A DNA stretch of 41,769 nt, from positions 1 to 41,769 of the forward strand of contig JAQVBK010000002.1 in the NCBI GenBank assembly GCA_028690365.1, read 5' to 3'. The stretch is from Candidatus Cloacimonadota bacterium (GTDB taxonomy: Bacteria > Cloacimonadota > Cloacimonadia > Cloacimonadales > JAQVBK01). A program made the position numbers and the translations under genes. Numbering within the stretch: position 1 is the stretch's first letter; each line of letters opens with the position of its first letter. The notes below the pieces were generated by a model. That model saw nothing but the letters and a program-made list of their open reading frames with translations. It did not search any database and was not told where the DNA came from. Below are positions 10,163 to 19,588 of this stretch, piece after piece.

Positions 10163-10510
10163 ATGATAAAAATACCATTACCGGGAAGTCCGGTCAGAGG
10201 CTCACATACGGGGAAACCTGTTATGGCATTGTTCGATTTATTGTGCAGAAGATGGGCAATGGGAATAATTTGGAACTTAGGTGAGAGACCTTTCAATTTC
10301 AGGGAGCTACAAAGTAAGTGTGAGACAATATCGCCTACAATTCTCAATACCAGATTGAAAGAATTGAAAATGGCAGGTTTGGTACAAAATAGCTCAGAAG
10401 GATATGAACTGACTCCAAATGGTGTAGAATTGCTTCAGTTATTGAAACCGTTTAAAAAATATGCCCACGATTGGGCAGAATACATAAAAAAGGAGCAAGG
10501 AAATGAGTAA
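10163..10510 (+). CDS. HxlR-family winged-helix transcriptional regulator
   Basis: MALFDLLCRRWAMGIIWNLGERPFNFRELQSKCETISPTILNTRLKELKMAGLVQ...YELTPNGVELLQLL. Start refined from 10115 to ATG at 10163 after AAGGAG (10151..10156). Confidence 0.9.
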   Translation: MIKIPLPGSPVRGSHTGKPVMALFDLLCRRWAMGIIWNLGERPFNFRELQSKCETISPTILNTRLKELKMAGLVQNSSEGYELTPNGVELLQLLKPFKKYAHDWAEYIKKEQGNE

Positions 10511-10721
10511 AAAATACTTTGAAAAAGAGAATGGAAATTGGGTCAGAGATGACCTGAATGGAAAACAGAAAGAGTTTTGTATGTGTTGGGATTGCAGCAA
10601 ATTTAAACCGGAACTTGAAAATAAGGGCTGCAGTATAATTGCAGAAGTTTTAAATCTGGCTGCACAGAAAGAAATAGTTTTACCTGTATGGGAATGTAAT
10701 AACTTCTCTGCTAAGAAATAA
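10503..10721 (+). CDS. Small cysteine-rich conserved hypothetical protein (CxCxxC plus two further Cys)
   Basis: KEFCMCWDCSKFKPELENKGCSIIAEVLNLAAQKEIVLPVWECNNF; ATG overlaps the hxlR-like 3' end (10503..10510), preceded by AAGGA. Confidence 0.8.
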   Translation: MSKKYFEKENGNWVRDDLNGKQKEFCMCWDCSKFKPELENKGCSIIAEVLNLAAQKEIVLPVWECNNFSAKK

Positions 10722-10734
10722 TTCCGAGGTTCAG

Positions 10735-11460
10735 ATGAATTTTGAATTGTGTTTGAACTGCATTAGTGAAGAATATTTAACTAATGCTCTAATGATCACA
10801 GCTTTACATGACGTTGACAGCATTGAATTGTGTTCGGATATGGATGCTGGCGGATTAACTCCCTCTGCTCAGATGATCAGAATAGCCAGAGATATACTTG
10901 GTCATTATAATGGATTAATGGTTATGATGAGATCTCGTCCCGGCAATTTTGTATATACTAATAAAGAAGTTGATAACTTGATTGAACAGATAGAAATTGC
11001 TGCAGATAATGGAGCTGACGGAATTGTTTTCGGATGTCTCGATGATAACATGAACATTAATACCGATCAATTAAACAGAATTACGGCGGTAGCCGATAAG
11101 CACTATATGGATACAACTTTTCATATGGCGTTTGATTGTATCTCCAATAAAAATAATGCAATTAGAGTATTGAAAGATTGTGAAATTGATCGTATTCTAA
11201 CGGCCGGACAACCATGGGGAATTACAATTCCCTGGAATGAACGAATTTTGAACCTAAGTAAAACTATTGAACTTACAGATGATAAAATTGAGATTGTGAT
11301 TGGATGCGGTATTAATGAAGAGAAAATCAATCTAATCGGAAAAAACCTGAATTATGATTTTCTGGCAGTTCATGCTTATTCATCTACTCTTTTACAGGGT
11401 AAACCTGATAATGAAAAGATTAAGAAAATGATCCAGACGGCACATAGTTTTAGAGTATAA
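10735..11460 (+). CDS. cutC: CutC-family protein (copper homeostasis annotation)
   Basis: VDSIELCSDMDAGGLTPSAQMI, VMMRSRPGNFVYTNKEVD, ADGIVFGCLDDNMNINTDQL, TFHMAFDCISN, IDRILTAGQPWG; TIM-barrel CutC motifs. Confidence 0.85.
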   Translation: MNFELCLNCISEEYLTNALMITALHDVDSIELCSDMDAGGLTPSAQMIRIARDILGHYNGLMVMMRSRPGNFVYTNKEVDNLIEQIEIAADNGADGIVFGCLDDNMNINTDQLNRITAVADKHYMDTTFHMAFDCISNKNNAIRVLKDCEIDRILTAGQPWGITIPWNERILNLSKTIELTDDKIEIVIGCGINEEKINLIGKNLNYDFLAVHAYSSTLLQGKPDNEKIKKMIQTAHSFRV

Positions 11461-11560
11461 AACAGTTGTTAGATTTTGTTTATGACAGTGGATCTTTGAT
11501 AACTTGAATAGTCTGTGCAGATTGCTTTGTTTAGAATTTAACTTAGGAGATTTCTTATTA

Positions 11561-11603
11561 AAAGAAAATGAGGTAAGAGTTAAACTCTTACCTCATATTT
11601 TCA
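11561..11603. terminator. Bidirectional terminator between convergent cutC and the selenoprotein candidate
   Basis: Long palindrome ATGAGGTAAGAGTT-A-AACTCTTACCTCAT (11568..11596), flanked by A-rich on the left and T-rich on the right. Confidence 0.75.
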
Positions 11604-11617
11604 TCTAAATGCAATTG

Positions 11618-14185
11618 TTATTTCAGCAATACCATTTTCTTGGTTGAAGTATATTTTCCGGTTTGCATACTGAACAGATATATGCCGCTTGATACTTTGT
11701 TATCATTTGAATCAGTACCATTCCATTCAATAGTGTATTCGTTTGCTTCTTTAAATTCATCGACCAGAGTTGTAACTTTTTGTCCTCTGAGGTTATAAAC
11801 TTCAATTTTTACGTGTCCGTTTTCTTTCATTCTGTAACTGATTTTTGTCTTAGGGTTAAACGGATTTGGATAGTTTCCTACCAGTTCAGTAGCAGCAGGT
11901 GTTGGGTTGTTGTTTGTAGTAGAAGTAGGAACTTCAATTTCTACAACATTAGAAGGAATCGATTCATAATCACCTTCATAGAGGGCTGTTACCCAGTAAT
12001 TATATATTCCTGCAGGCAGATTGGTATCCAGAAAGCTGTAAGTAGTAGATTCAACAGTTTGAATTGGTTCTACCTGATCATCTCTGTAAATGTTGAATCC
12101 GATAAGGCTTCGATTATTTCTTTGAATATCAAGTCTGTTCTTTGCAGTCTGATTGAATTTAGTAACAGAAATTTGCTGATAGTCGTTGATTTTGCGATGA
12201 TCTTTGCAAATCAGTGGGATTGCTTCTGCCAGACTATTTCTGGAAGCGGAAGCTGTGGCAGAAATGCACCAGTTATAGGTTAAAGCAGCATTGAGAGTCG
12301 TTAGGGTTGACCACGAACCGCCTAGATTTATCAGGTTTCCAAAACCTTCTACATTTGGTCCTGCATCAGTTCCGGCGGGATGACCTCCCTGTGTATTGGA
12401 ACGATAACCAATCCACAGTTCTTGGCTGGCATCAATTAAAACAGGAGTTTCTAAAGAAACAGTATTCCATTCACCCAGAGCTATATTGGTGACTAATTGA
12501 TCTACCACCATGGTTCCGGCATTGTAAGCTGCACCAGCTGTGCCTCCGGTCCAAACTCTGATTGAATATTCACATTGTTCGTAAGCAGGGACGAATGATA
12601 CTTCATTCAGATAAAGTCCACTAACGCCAGCTAATTCTTCGGATGTGAATCTTGCAGCTACATCAAAGTCTACAGCACTATTTGTTCCGATGCTGTTATC
12701 AGAAAATTCTCCACACCACTGGAGTGTGCCGTTTTGTCCGGCAGGTTCTTCCCAGTTCAGGAGTACATTGTTGTTCTGAAGCTCAGCAGTTAAATTTGTG
12801 GGCGGATTGTTTGCCCCACCGATAACTAAAGCAAAATCAAGTGTGGTAGTTTCATCTGTTGTAATTACTACATTATTAGCAGTTTGAGTTGCATATCCGG
12901 CAGCCATACATGTTACGGTATATGTCCCTGAAGAAACATTCGGAATGGAATATATACCTGAAGCATCTGATGTTCCGGTTAGGCTACCAATTGTAATAGT
13001 TGCATCCTGAATTGGGTCATTTGTGTCAGATGAAGTGATAGTGCCGGTCAATGTTCCATAACTGGGTGCTCCACCTACATAAGTAAATATTGCTGAGAAA
13101 TTAGATACTTGATGACCACCATCTCCGTAACTGTCAACAAGATAGAATATCCATGAACCTGCCATATCACTGCCAACAACATCATCGATAATTAGATTGA
13201 GTTGAGTTGCTCCCGTGGAACTAGCTGAATAAATCTCGTAATCCTGTCCGGTTGGAGTTTGAACCCAGAAACTACCCTCGCTAGCATAATCAACACTATT
13301 CCAGGTGCACTGGACGTTTATAGAAACTACTACACCGGGCTCAGATACTTCAACTTCAGTCCAGCCTAAATCTGTATATGAATTTTCGTAAGGATTTGTG
13401 TTGTTAGGATATGCCTGTTGAAGTGGGCTATTGGGAGCTGTGTAAGTAACTTCAGCAGTGTTTGGGTCAAGTACAACAACATTGAAAGAATGATCACAGC
13501 TTAATTCACCTCCGACTGCGAGCAAGGTGATTGTACTTGTGCCCATTGTTTGTCCTGCCAGTAGAGTCAATGTATTACCTGTGATTGTTGCATCAACTAT
13601 TGCAGGATCCGAGTTATCTTCAACAGTAACTGTAATTGGTTCATTATCAGGATGAGCAAAAACATCTGTTAAATCAACTGTAGTTTGTTCATTATAATCC
13701 AAAGTGATGGTATTGATTGGGTTTACTACACCCATACTATTGAAAGAATCCAGAGCTGCCGGGATGATAGCTTGCGAATTAGCATAAATATTATCGGCAT
13801 ACATAAGAACATTGTATGCTCCAATTACAGCAAAGAAAGGTACATAACCATTACCAAAATCACCATAATATCCATTAACCTGAGAACCGTATGGCAAAGA
13901 ATAATTTGTCCAGTTGTAAGCACAAATAAGATAAATCTCATCGTGATTGGCAGTATTATTCCACCAAGTATTTAAAAGCGGCGCCGCCGCTGCACATCCA
14001 TCTCAGCCTGCAGTTCCCCAAAAAATGTAAACTACTTTACCAGCTGCGGTTAACTCGTGAATCGAATGAGCTTCTCCGCTATTATCTGTCCAGGAATAAT
14101 CTTGAGATATTACCTCTCCGACTTCCCATTGAGCAAATAGCGAAAAAGCAGCTAAAAGCATGATTAATAAAAACAACTTTCTCAT
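11618..14185 (-). CDS. Probable selenocysteine-containing secreted protein: signal peptide, thioredoxin-like domain with UxxC, Ig/CUB-like modules, CarboxypepD_reg-like module, C-terminal FlgD/Por-type sorting module
   Basis: The two track ORFs (14003..14185 and 11618..13897) share a frame. Joined translation: MRKLFLLIMLLAAFSLFAQWEV...GKVVYIFWGTAG-[UGA 14005..14003]-DGCAAAAPLLNTWWNN...DEIYLICAYNW...YVPFFAVIGAYN...; C-term YPNPFNPKTKISYRMKENGHVKIEVYNLRGQKVTTLV...SSGIYLFSMQTGKYTSTKKMVLLK. 856 codons with a single internal UGA at the first position of a CxxC-like motif. Confidence 0.75.
13978..13990 (-). promoter_or_regulatory. Candidate bacterial SECIS hairpin
   Basis: Minus-strand RNA UGA-GAUGGAUGUGCA-GCGGC-GGC-GCCGC: 5-bp all-GC stem, loop starting with G at nt 18 after UGA, in an AT-rich gene. 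Confidence 0.65.
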
Positions 14186-14206
14186 TTTTCCTCCTTTTTA
14201 TCAATA

Positions 14207-14224
14207 ATTATCGGATCCGATAAT
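14207..14224. promoter_or_regulatory. Perfect 18-nt palindrome upstream of the selenoprotein candidate start (operator or 5' UTR hairpin)
   Basis: ATTATCGGATCCGATAAT, about 21 nt upstream of the ATG at 14185. Confidence 0.5.
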
Positions 14225-14740
14225 CATTATTTTTTCTCTTATTGGTAACAACATATTTTATTTGTAACCAATGTGGCAACAGAATTAATCGAATTTTTGA
14301 CGTCAATACTTTTTTGACATTTTCACAATTAAAAAGAAACTGTTTAATAATTCGACAATGCAACTCGTTGTAAGATAAATAAATAGTTTGCAAAATTTTT
14401 TAATAGAAAAAGAACTCAAAAATCTGATAAAACAGGGTTAGATGAAAAATTTCATGTAAAAGGAATTGATCTGATTGATGAAATATAAAGGAGAAGAGAA
14501 GTAAGGTATGGTACAAATCATTGATTTTCTTTGTCGAATTTTGGAACATTCCTTGAGAGTTTCAGATGCTATTCAAAAATCTGCCGATGAGAATTTACGG
14601 TCTGGAGTCATAAAAATCCACAAACTTCATTATTATATTTGACAGAAAATAAGCCTTAAAAGGTTTTTCCAAAATAGCTGAGAATTCAGTAATTTCTTTT
14701 CAAAAAAACAAACAGATATTTTTTGACTTCAGGAGAATAC

Positions 14741-16168
14741 ATGAGAAGAGAAAATGTAACAGTTTATTTCATTATCGTCCTGCTGCTTATGGGCTGCAGT
14801 CAAATAACTCATCATCAAAAAATATATCATGTTGCTAATGATTACTATTTTTCTCCTCATATTATGCCGGGGGTGAAACCTGACATGTTATCTCCCGGAT
14901 TCTGGGTTGACCTATTACAGTATCCGGATGAGATTTTACTTAATGATGCCGAAATTGACTCACTGAACAGCTACATCAGATCAAAAAAATATGTGTTGGA
15001 TTTGACTAAAATTGTAGATAACGATGATGTAAAGCTGGCGTATAAAATTAATGCAATCAATAATATCAAACGAAAGATGAATTATTTGAAAACAGCTAAA
15101 CTGTATAAATCTGATGGTGAGAAATTACAGGAAGCCGATTTCTATTCTTTTCTCGAAAACTTCCCTCAGGATTCTCTGGATTTCGATAATTTGTATATCG
15201 GTAAGTTGGCATTAACCACCGGATTTACAAATGAAAGGATGCTTCCCGGAGATCAATTCCTTTCCCAAAAACCGTTTGATGATGAATTTGATTTTATGCA
15301 AAACAATGGACTGGATATGGGAGAAATGACCTATGCACTTTTCAGAAGTAGAGATCATAAGTGGATTTTTCAAACTAACCGTTTTTCTTATGGTTGGGTA
15401 AAGAAGGATAATCTTTTTCTTTTAGAGAATCTGCAGACATTAGACAAATTCTCTGAGGGTATTATCCAGAATGCATATACAGAATACTTTGAAAATCCTG
15501 ACAAAACTGGATTTCTTGGCAGAATTCGCATGGGAAGCAGAATTTTCGTAGATACTACTTATACTGATACTGCAATGTGCCGTATTCTGAAGCCGGACTA
15601 TAAATCACTTGGTTATGCCTATATAAACAGGGATGAAATTATCATAAAACCAAAGAAAATTACTTCAAGAAATCTGATTTATGATGCCTTTAAATGGTTA
15701 AATAATCCTTATGGATGGGGAGATACAAATCAGTTTGTTGATTGTTCAAAATTTATCCAGAATTTATATGCACTTTATGGGATTCTGCTCCCACGTAATG
15801 GACTGGCTCAGGGAAATTCGTGGGGGAATCTCTATGATCCTCAGGTTGATTCTGCAGATATAGTAATTTCTCAAAATGCAATTCCTGGGATGACTCTGAT
15901 CAGATTTCCCGGACACATAATGCTCTATATCGGACAAATTGAGGGGAAACCTTATGTTATTCATAGTATTTATCGTTATGTTCAGGAAGACTACGGTATT
16001 GTTACCAGCAGAGTCACAAACAGAGTTGTTGTGTCAGATTTATCGTTAATGAAAGGGCAAGAAAGAAGAACAATTTTTGATAGAATTACACAAATAGTTA
16101 ATCCGGGCAGGGCTAACCGGAGTTTAAATAAAACTAAAATTGAGGAGAATCATGAGAAAACTAATTAA
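14741..16168 (+). CDS. NlpC/P60 (C40) peptidase lipoprotein with SH3b-type N-terminal region
   Basis: Lipobox LLLMGCSQ; WLNNPYGWGDTNQFVDCSKFIQNLYALYGILLPRNGLAQ (catalytic Cys), PGHIMLYIGQIEGKPYVIHSI (catalytic His). ATG at 14741 after AGGAG. Confidence 0.85.
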   Translation: MRRENVTVYFIIVLLLMGCSQITHHQKIYHVANDYYFSPHIMPGVKPDMLSPGFWVDLLQYPDEILLNDAEIDSLNSYIRSKKYVLDLTKIVDNDDVKLAYKINAINNIKRKMNYLKTAKLYKSDGEKLQEADFYSFLENFPQDSLDFDNLYIGKLALTTGFTNERMLPGDQFLSQKPFDDEFDFMQNNGLDMGEMTYALFRSRDHKWIFQTNRFSYGWVKKDNLFLLENLQTLDKFSEGIIQNAYTEYFENPDKTGFLGRIRMGSRIFVDTTYTDTAMCRILKPDYKSLGYAYINRDEIIIKPKKITSRNLIYDAFKWLNNPYGWGDTNQFVDCSKFIQNLYALYGILLPRNGLAQGNSWGNLYDPQVDSADIVISQNAIPGMTLIRFPGHIMLYIGQIEGKPYVIHSIYRYVQEDYGIVTSRVTNRVVVSDLSLMKGQERRTIFDRITQIVNPGRANRSLNKTKIEENHEKTN

Positions 16169-17333
16169 AAAGTTCGTCGTTACTATTATTTTTACATGTT
16201 CATTAACTTTATTTTTTGCAGAATTGAAAGCTGAAAAATGTATTGCAGAGTTTGAGTCTGGTGAATTGTTTCGTTCTGGAAAGGTGAATGTGCTTTCCCT
16301 TCATGGTAATTATCATCAAATGGGAAGACAGTACGGATTTCTTCTGAAAGAAGAATTACAGGATCTTTATCAGTCTGCTATTGTAGAGTATTTTCAAGAG
16401 ACTAAAAGTGTTTCTTCTGAACTTATGATTGAAATGGCTATGTCATTTTATGAGCTATATCCGCAAAGGTTCAAAGAAATTTTCCTTGGTATGGCTGAAA
16501 CCTCTGGACTAACTCTGGAAGAACATATGATGTTGAATTCTTTGGAACGTTATGGTTCTTTGTCTGGCTGTTCGGGTATTATTGCCTGGGATGATTACGC
16601 AGGAGTCAATCCACTGATTATCGGAAGAAATTATGATTGGTTCGATAAATATACAGAATTCGCTCAAACACTCACTGTGACTGTATTTAATCCTGATTCG
16701 GGAATTTCCAATGCCATAGTAACATTTGCAGGAATTATTTATCTTACTACAGGAATGAATGAAGACGGAATTTTTATGGAATTGAATAATGGATTGCCTT
16801 CAGGTGGAACATTAAGCTATCATAATCGAATTCCAGCTATTGTGAGTCTGTTTTCTTTTCTGAATGATTATAGCTCGATTGAACAGATTGATGCTGCCTT
16901 TAACACTACAAGGAACAATTTTGCCTTCATTATCAATGTTGCTGATAAAAAACAGGGTCGTTCTTACGAGTGGGCACCTTTTGAACATCGCAGACGTAAT
17001 GGAGACAATGATGGATTACTGGTTGCTACAAATCATTTTGCGGATCCCTCATGGGGAATAATTTTACAGGATACTGCCGGATTCAAAACAGAGTCGCGAA
17101 GAGAGAATTTGTTACTTTTGGGGGAAAAGAATAAAGGTAAAATTGATACAGAAGTAATGAAAATAATAATGGATACTCCATTGGAAGAGGGTGGCGCAAC
17201 TTGGCCTGACAGTGGTTCAATTAGAACAGTCTATCAAATTATTACTATTCCGGAATTACTTCAGATCTGGGTAAAAGTTCCTGGTTATCAGAATTGGACT
17301 AAAGTCGACTTAGATAAATACTTCACTGAATAG
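16152..17333 (+). CDS. Secreted Ntn-hydrolase, acyl-CoA:6-APA acyltransferase-like (C45 family)
   Basis: Signal peptide MRKLIKKFVVTIIFTCSLTLFFAELKA; MLNSLERYGSLSGCSGIIAWDD, PLIIGRNYDWFDKY, TGMNEDGIFMELNNG. ATG at 16152 after GAGGAG; overlaps the upstream gene by 17 nt. Confidence 0.78.
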   Translation: MRKLIKKFVVTIIFTCSLTLFFAELKAEKCIAEFESGELFRSGKVNVLSLHGNYHQMGRQYGFLLKEELQDLYQSAIVEYFQETKSVSSELMIEMAMSFYELYPQRFKEIFLGMAETSGLTLEEHMMLNSLERYGSLSGCSGIIAWDDYAGVNPLIIGRNYDWFDKYTEFAQTLTVTVFNPDSGISNAIVTFAGIIYLTTGMNEDGIFMELNNGLPSGGTLSYHNRIPAIVSLFSFLNDYSSIEQIDAAFNTTRNNFAFIINVADKKQGRSYEWAPFEHRRRNGDNDGLLVATNHFADPSWGIILQDTAGFKTESRRENLLLLGEKNKGKIDTEVMKIIMDTPLEEGGATWPDSGSIRTVYQIITIPELLQIWVKVPGYQNWTKVDLDKYFTE

Positions 17334-17347
17334 TATCAAAAAGCCGA

Positions 17348-18157
17348 ATGTTTTATAAAATTATCAAACCTTCGGGTTTTCTTGCACAATTTATTAAGCA
17401 CTACTGGGTATTGGAGATCAATTCCTCAGAGGGAGAGATATCTGAGAGAGTTATTCCTACAGGGGACATAGAGCTCATGTTCCATTATAAAAGACCTTTT
17501 GAAGTGCTTTGTGAGAAAAAATCGCACACTCAATATCGTTCCTTTATAAGTGGCATAAATAGCAAATTCTCAGATATTTCTGCGAAGGGAGATTCAGGAG
17601 TAATTGTTGTAACTTTTTATCCTCATGGGGCTTGTAATTTTTTCAGATTTCCGTTACATGAAATTGAGGATTCTTCAACTGACTTAAATGAAATTCATCC
17701 TTCATCTGTCAGGTTTATAGAAGAGAGTATTTCAACATTGACTTCGATTGATAAGAAAATTTCCCTGATTGAAGATTTCCTGAAAAAAAGCTTCAAACAA
17801 GTTTTAATTTCAAATCTCTCTCTAATCCAAAATGGAGTTGATCTGATTAATCAGAAAAAAGGAAATGTAAAAGTATCACAACTTGCATCTGAATTGTTTA
17901 CAACTGAAAGAACTCTGGAACGAAAATTTAAGGCATTTTTGGGAAAATCACCCAAACAGTATGTGAGAATTGCAAGATTCAAAAATGTATTGCACAATCT
18001 ATACAATACGGGCTTTAAATCACTCACTGATTTTAGTTACGAATACAGTTTTTGTGATCAGGCACACTTTACCAAAGATTTTAAATCTATGACCGGATAC
18101 ACGCCCGGAGAATTTTTGTTACAATATCCTGATTGTTCAGATTATTTCATTGAGTAA
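17348..18157 (+). CDS. AraC-family transcriptional regulator
   Basis: Effector domain SGFLAQFIKHYWVLEIN...; C-terminal HTH VSQLASELFTTERTLERKFKAFLGKSPKQYVRIARFKNVL...FSYEYSFCDQAHFTKDFKSMTGYTPGEFL. Confidence 0.93.
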   Translation: MFYKIIKPSGFLAQFIKHYWVLEINSSEGEISERVIPTGDIELMFHYKRPFEVLCEKKSHTQYRSFISGINSKFSDISAKGDSGVIVVTFYPHGACNFFRFPLHEIEDSSTDLNEIHPSSVRFIEESISTLTSIDKKISLIEDFLKKSFKQVLISNLSLIQNGVDLINQKKGNVKVSQLASELFTTERTLERKFKAFLGKSPKQYVRIARFKNVLHNLYNTGFKSLTDFSYEYSFCDQAHFTKDFKSMTGYTPGEFLLQYPDCSDYFIE

Positions 18158-18238
18158 AAATGATTATTTTGTCGGATTTTTACAATTTCTAAACAAAAAA
18201 AAAGATATTCTATCCAAATCAAATTTCAGGAGAAGAAT

Positions 18239-19450
18239 ATGAAAAAAATTACAGAAAAAGCAGATTTCTACTTGAAAAAAATGTGTGTGGACATTACAGA
18301 ACGTTGTGTTGGAAGCGAAGGAAACAGGGAAGCAACTTCTTTCTTTGCTGAGAAGTTAAAAGAATTTGGCTGGGAAACTGAAACAGACAGGTTTGAAGCA
18401 ATTGATTGGGTTGAAGAAGGAGCTTCTCTAGAATATGAAAGGATATTTTTTAAAGTATTGCCAAGTCCTTATTCTTTGGGATGTAACGTGACAGCTGAGG
18501 CAATAGGAGTGAGCACCGTTAAAGAGTTAGAACTGATTTCTGCGAAAGGGAAAATCATCTTTTTACATGATGAGATAGCCAAAGAACAAATAATGCCGAA
18601 AAATTTCGTTTTTTACAATCCTGAGGAACATCAGAAAATTGTTTCTCTTTTAGAAAACAGCGGGGCACTCGCTTTGGTTTGTGCGACCGGAAGAAATCCT
18701 TCTCTAGCTGGGGGTGTTTATCCATTTCCACTATTTGAAGACGGAGATTTTGATATTCCTTCTGTTTATATGACTGAAGAAGAAGGTGAAAAATTTAACA
18801 ATTTTATAGGTAGAGAAGTTAGTCTTTTATCACGTTCACAAAGGATTAATTCTTATGGCTTCAATGTTATTGGTCGACGGGGAAAATCAAACAATGGTAA
18901 AATTGTGATTACAGCCCACATAGATGCTAAAAAGGGAACACCCGGTGCAATTGATAATGCTACCGGAGTAGTTTTTTTGTTGCTGTTGGCAGAAATGTTA
19001 AAAGATTATACAGATCAGCCTCAAATTGAATTGGTGGCTTTTAACGGAGAAGACTATTATGCAGTTTCGGGTCAAATGAGTTACATAGCCCGTTTTAGTG
19101 AGAGTTTCTCTGACATTATCTTCAATATCAATATCGATGGACTTGGGTTGAAAGAAGGGAAAACGGCTTTTTCTTTCTTTAATCTGCCGGATCACATTCT
19201 TGCAACCATTAAATCTTCTTTGGAGAATAAACCGGATTTTGTGGAAGGTATTCAATGGTTTCAGGGAGACCACAGTATTTTTTTACAATATGGCAGACCG
19301 GCAGTAGCTATATCCTCTGAAAAATTTATCAACAATATGGATTCACAGGACATTACACATACAGCAAAAGATAAACCTGAAATAGTGGATGTCAAAAAGG
19401 TAGTGGAGAGTGCTAAATTGATTGCAGAAGCAATAAGAGAGATAAGATAA
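18239..19450 (+). CDS. M28-family metallopeptidase
   Basis: IVITAHIDAKKGTPGAIDNATGVVFLLLLAEML, VAFNGEDYYAVSGQMSYI, INIDGLG, GDHSIFLQYGRPAVAISS: M28 zinc-ligand pattern. Confidence 0.85.
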   Translation: MKKITEKADFYLKKMCVDITERCVGSEGNREATSFFAEKLKEFGWETETDRFEAIDWVEEGASLEYERIFFKVLPSPYSLGCNVTAEAIGVSTVKELELISAKGKIIFLHDEIAKEQIMPKNFVFYNPEEHQKIVSLLENSGALALVCATGRNPSLAGGVYPFPLFEDGDFDIPSVYMTEEEGEKFNNFIGREVSLLSRSQRINSYGFNVIGRRGKSNNGKIVITAHIDAKKGTPGAIDNATGVVFLLLLAEMLKDYTDQPQIELVAFNGEDYYAVSGQMSYIARFSESFSDIIFNINIDGLGLKEGKTAFSFFNLPDHILATIKSSLENKPDFVEGIQWFQGDHSIFLQYGRPAVAISSEKFINNMDSQDITHTAKDKPEIVDVKKVVESAKLIAEAIREIR

Positions 19451-19457
19451 TTATATT

Positions 19458-19490
19458 AACCCCATTCCTAGAGGATTGGGGTTTTCTTTG
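19458..19490 (+). terminator. Rho-independent terminator after the M28 peptidase gene
   Basis: AACCCCATTCC-TAGA-GGATTGGGGTT then TTCTTT; one mismatch in the stem. Confidence 0.75.
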
Positions 19491-19588
19491 TGTAGTTTCT
19501 TACAAATGAAATTTCTAAGCATCATTACTCTTGACAGATTTCAATAGTCGTCACTTTTAGCTAACAATTTTAATATGAAGGGGTCAAG

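Noticed and set aside
11780-12283. Plus-strand 167-aa ORF
   Set aside because: Antisense to the sorting-domain coding region; low-complexity composition typical of shadow ORFs.
11618-13897. Track start (TTG at 13897) for the sorting-domain protein
   Set aside because: Would begin inside the thioredoxin-like domain with no signal peptide; homologous-looking coding sequence continues upstream.
14003-14005. Genome-wide reassignment of UGA to an amino acid
   Set aside because: folP and ymdB clearly terminate at UGA, and no other conserved gene here has internal UGA.
14003-14185. Track ORF of 60 aa (MRKLFLLIM...FWGTAG) as a separate small secreted protein
   Set aside because: It ends mid thioredoxin fold and is in frame with 11618..13897 across a UGA; better explained as the N-terminus of one Sec-containing protein.
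14208-14393. Minus-strand 61-aa ORF
   Set aside because: AT-rich noncoding region upstream of the selenoprotein candidate; no SD or recognisable motif.
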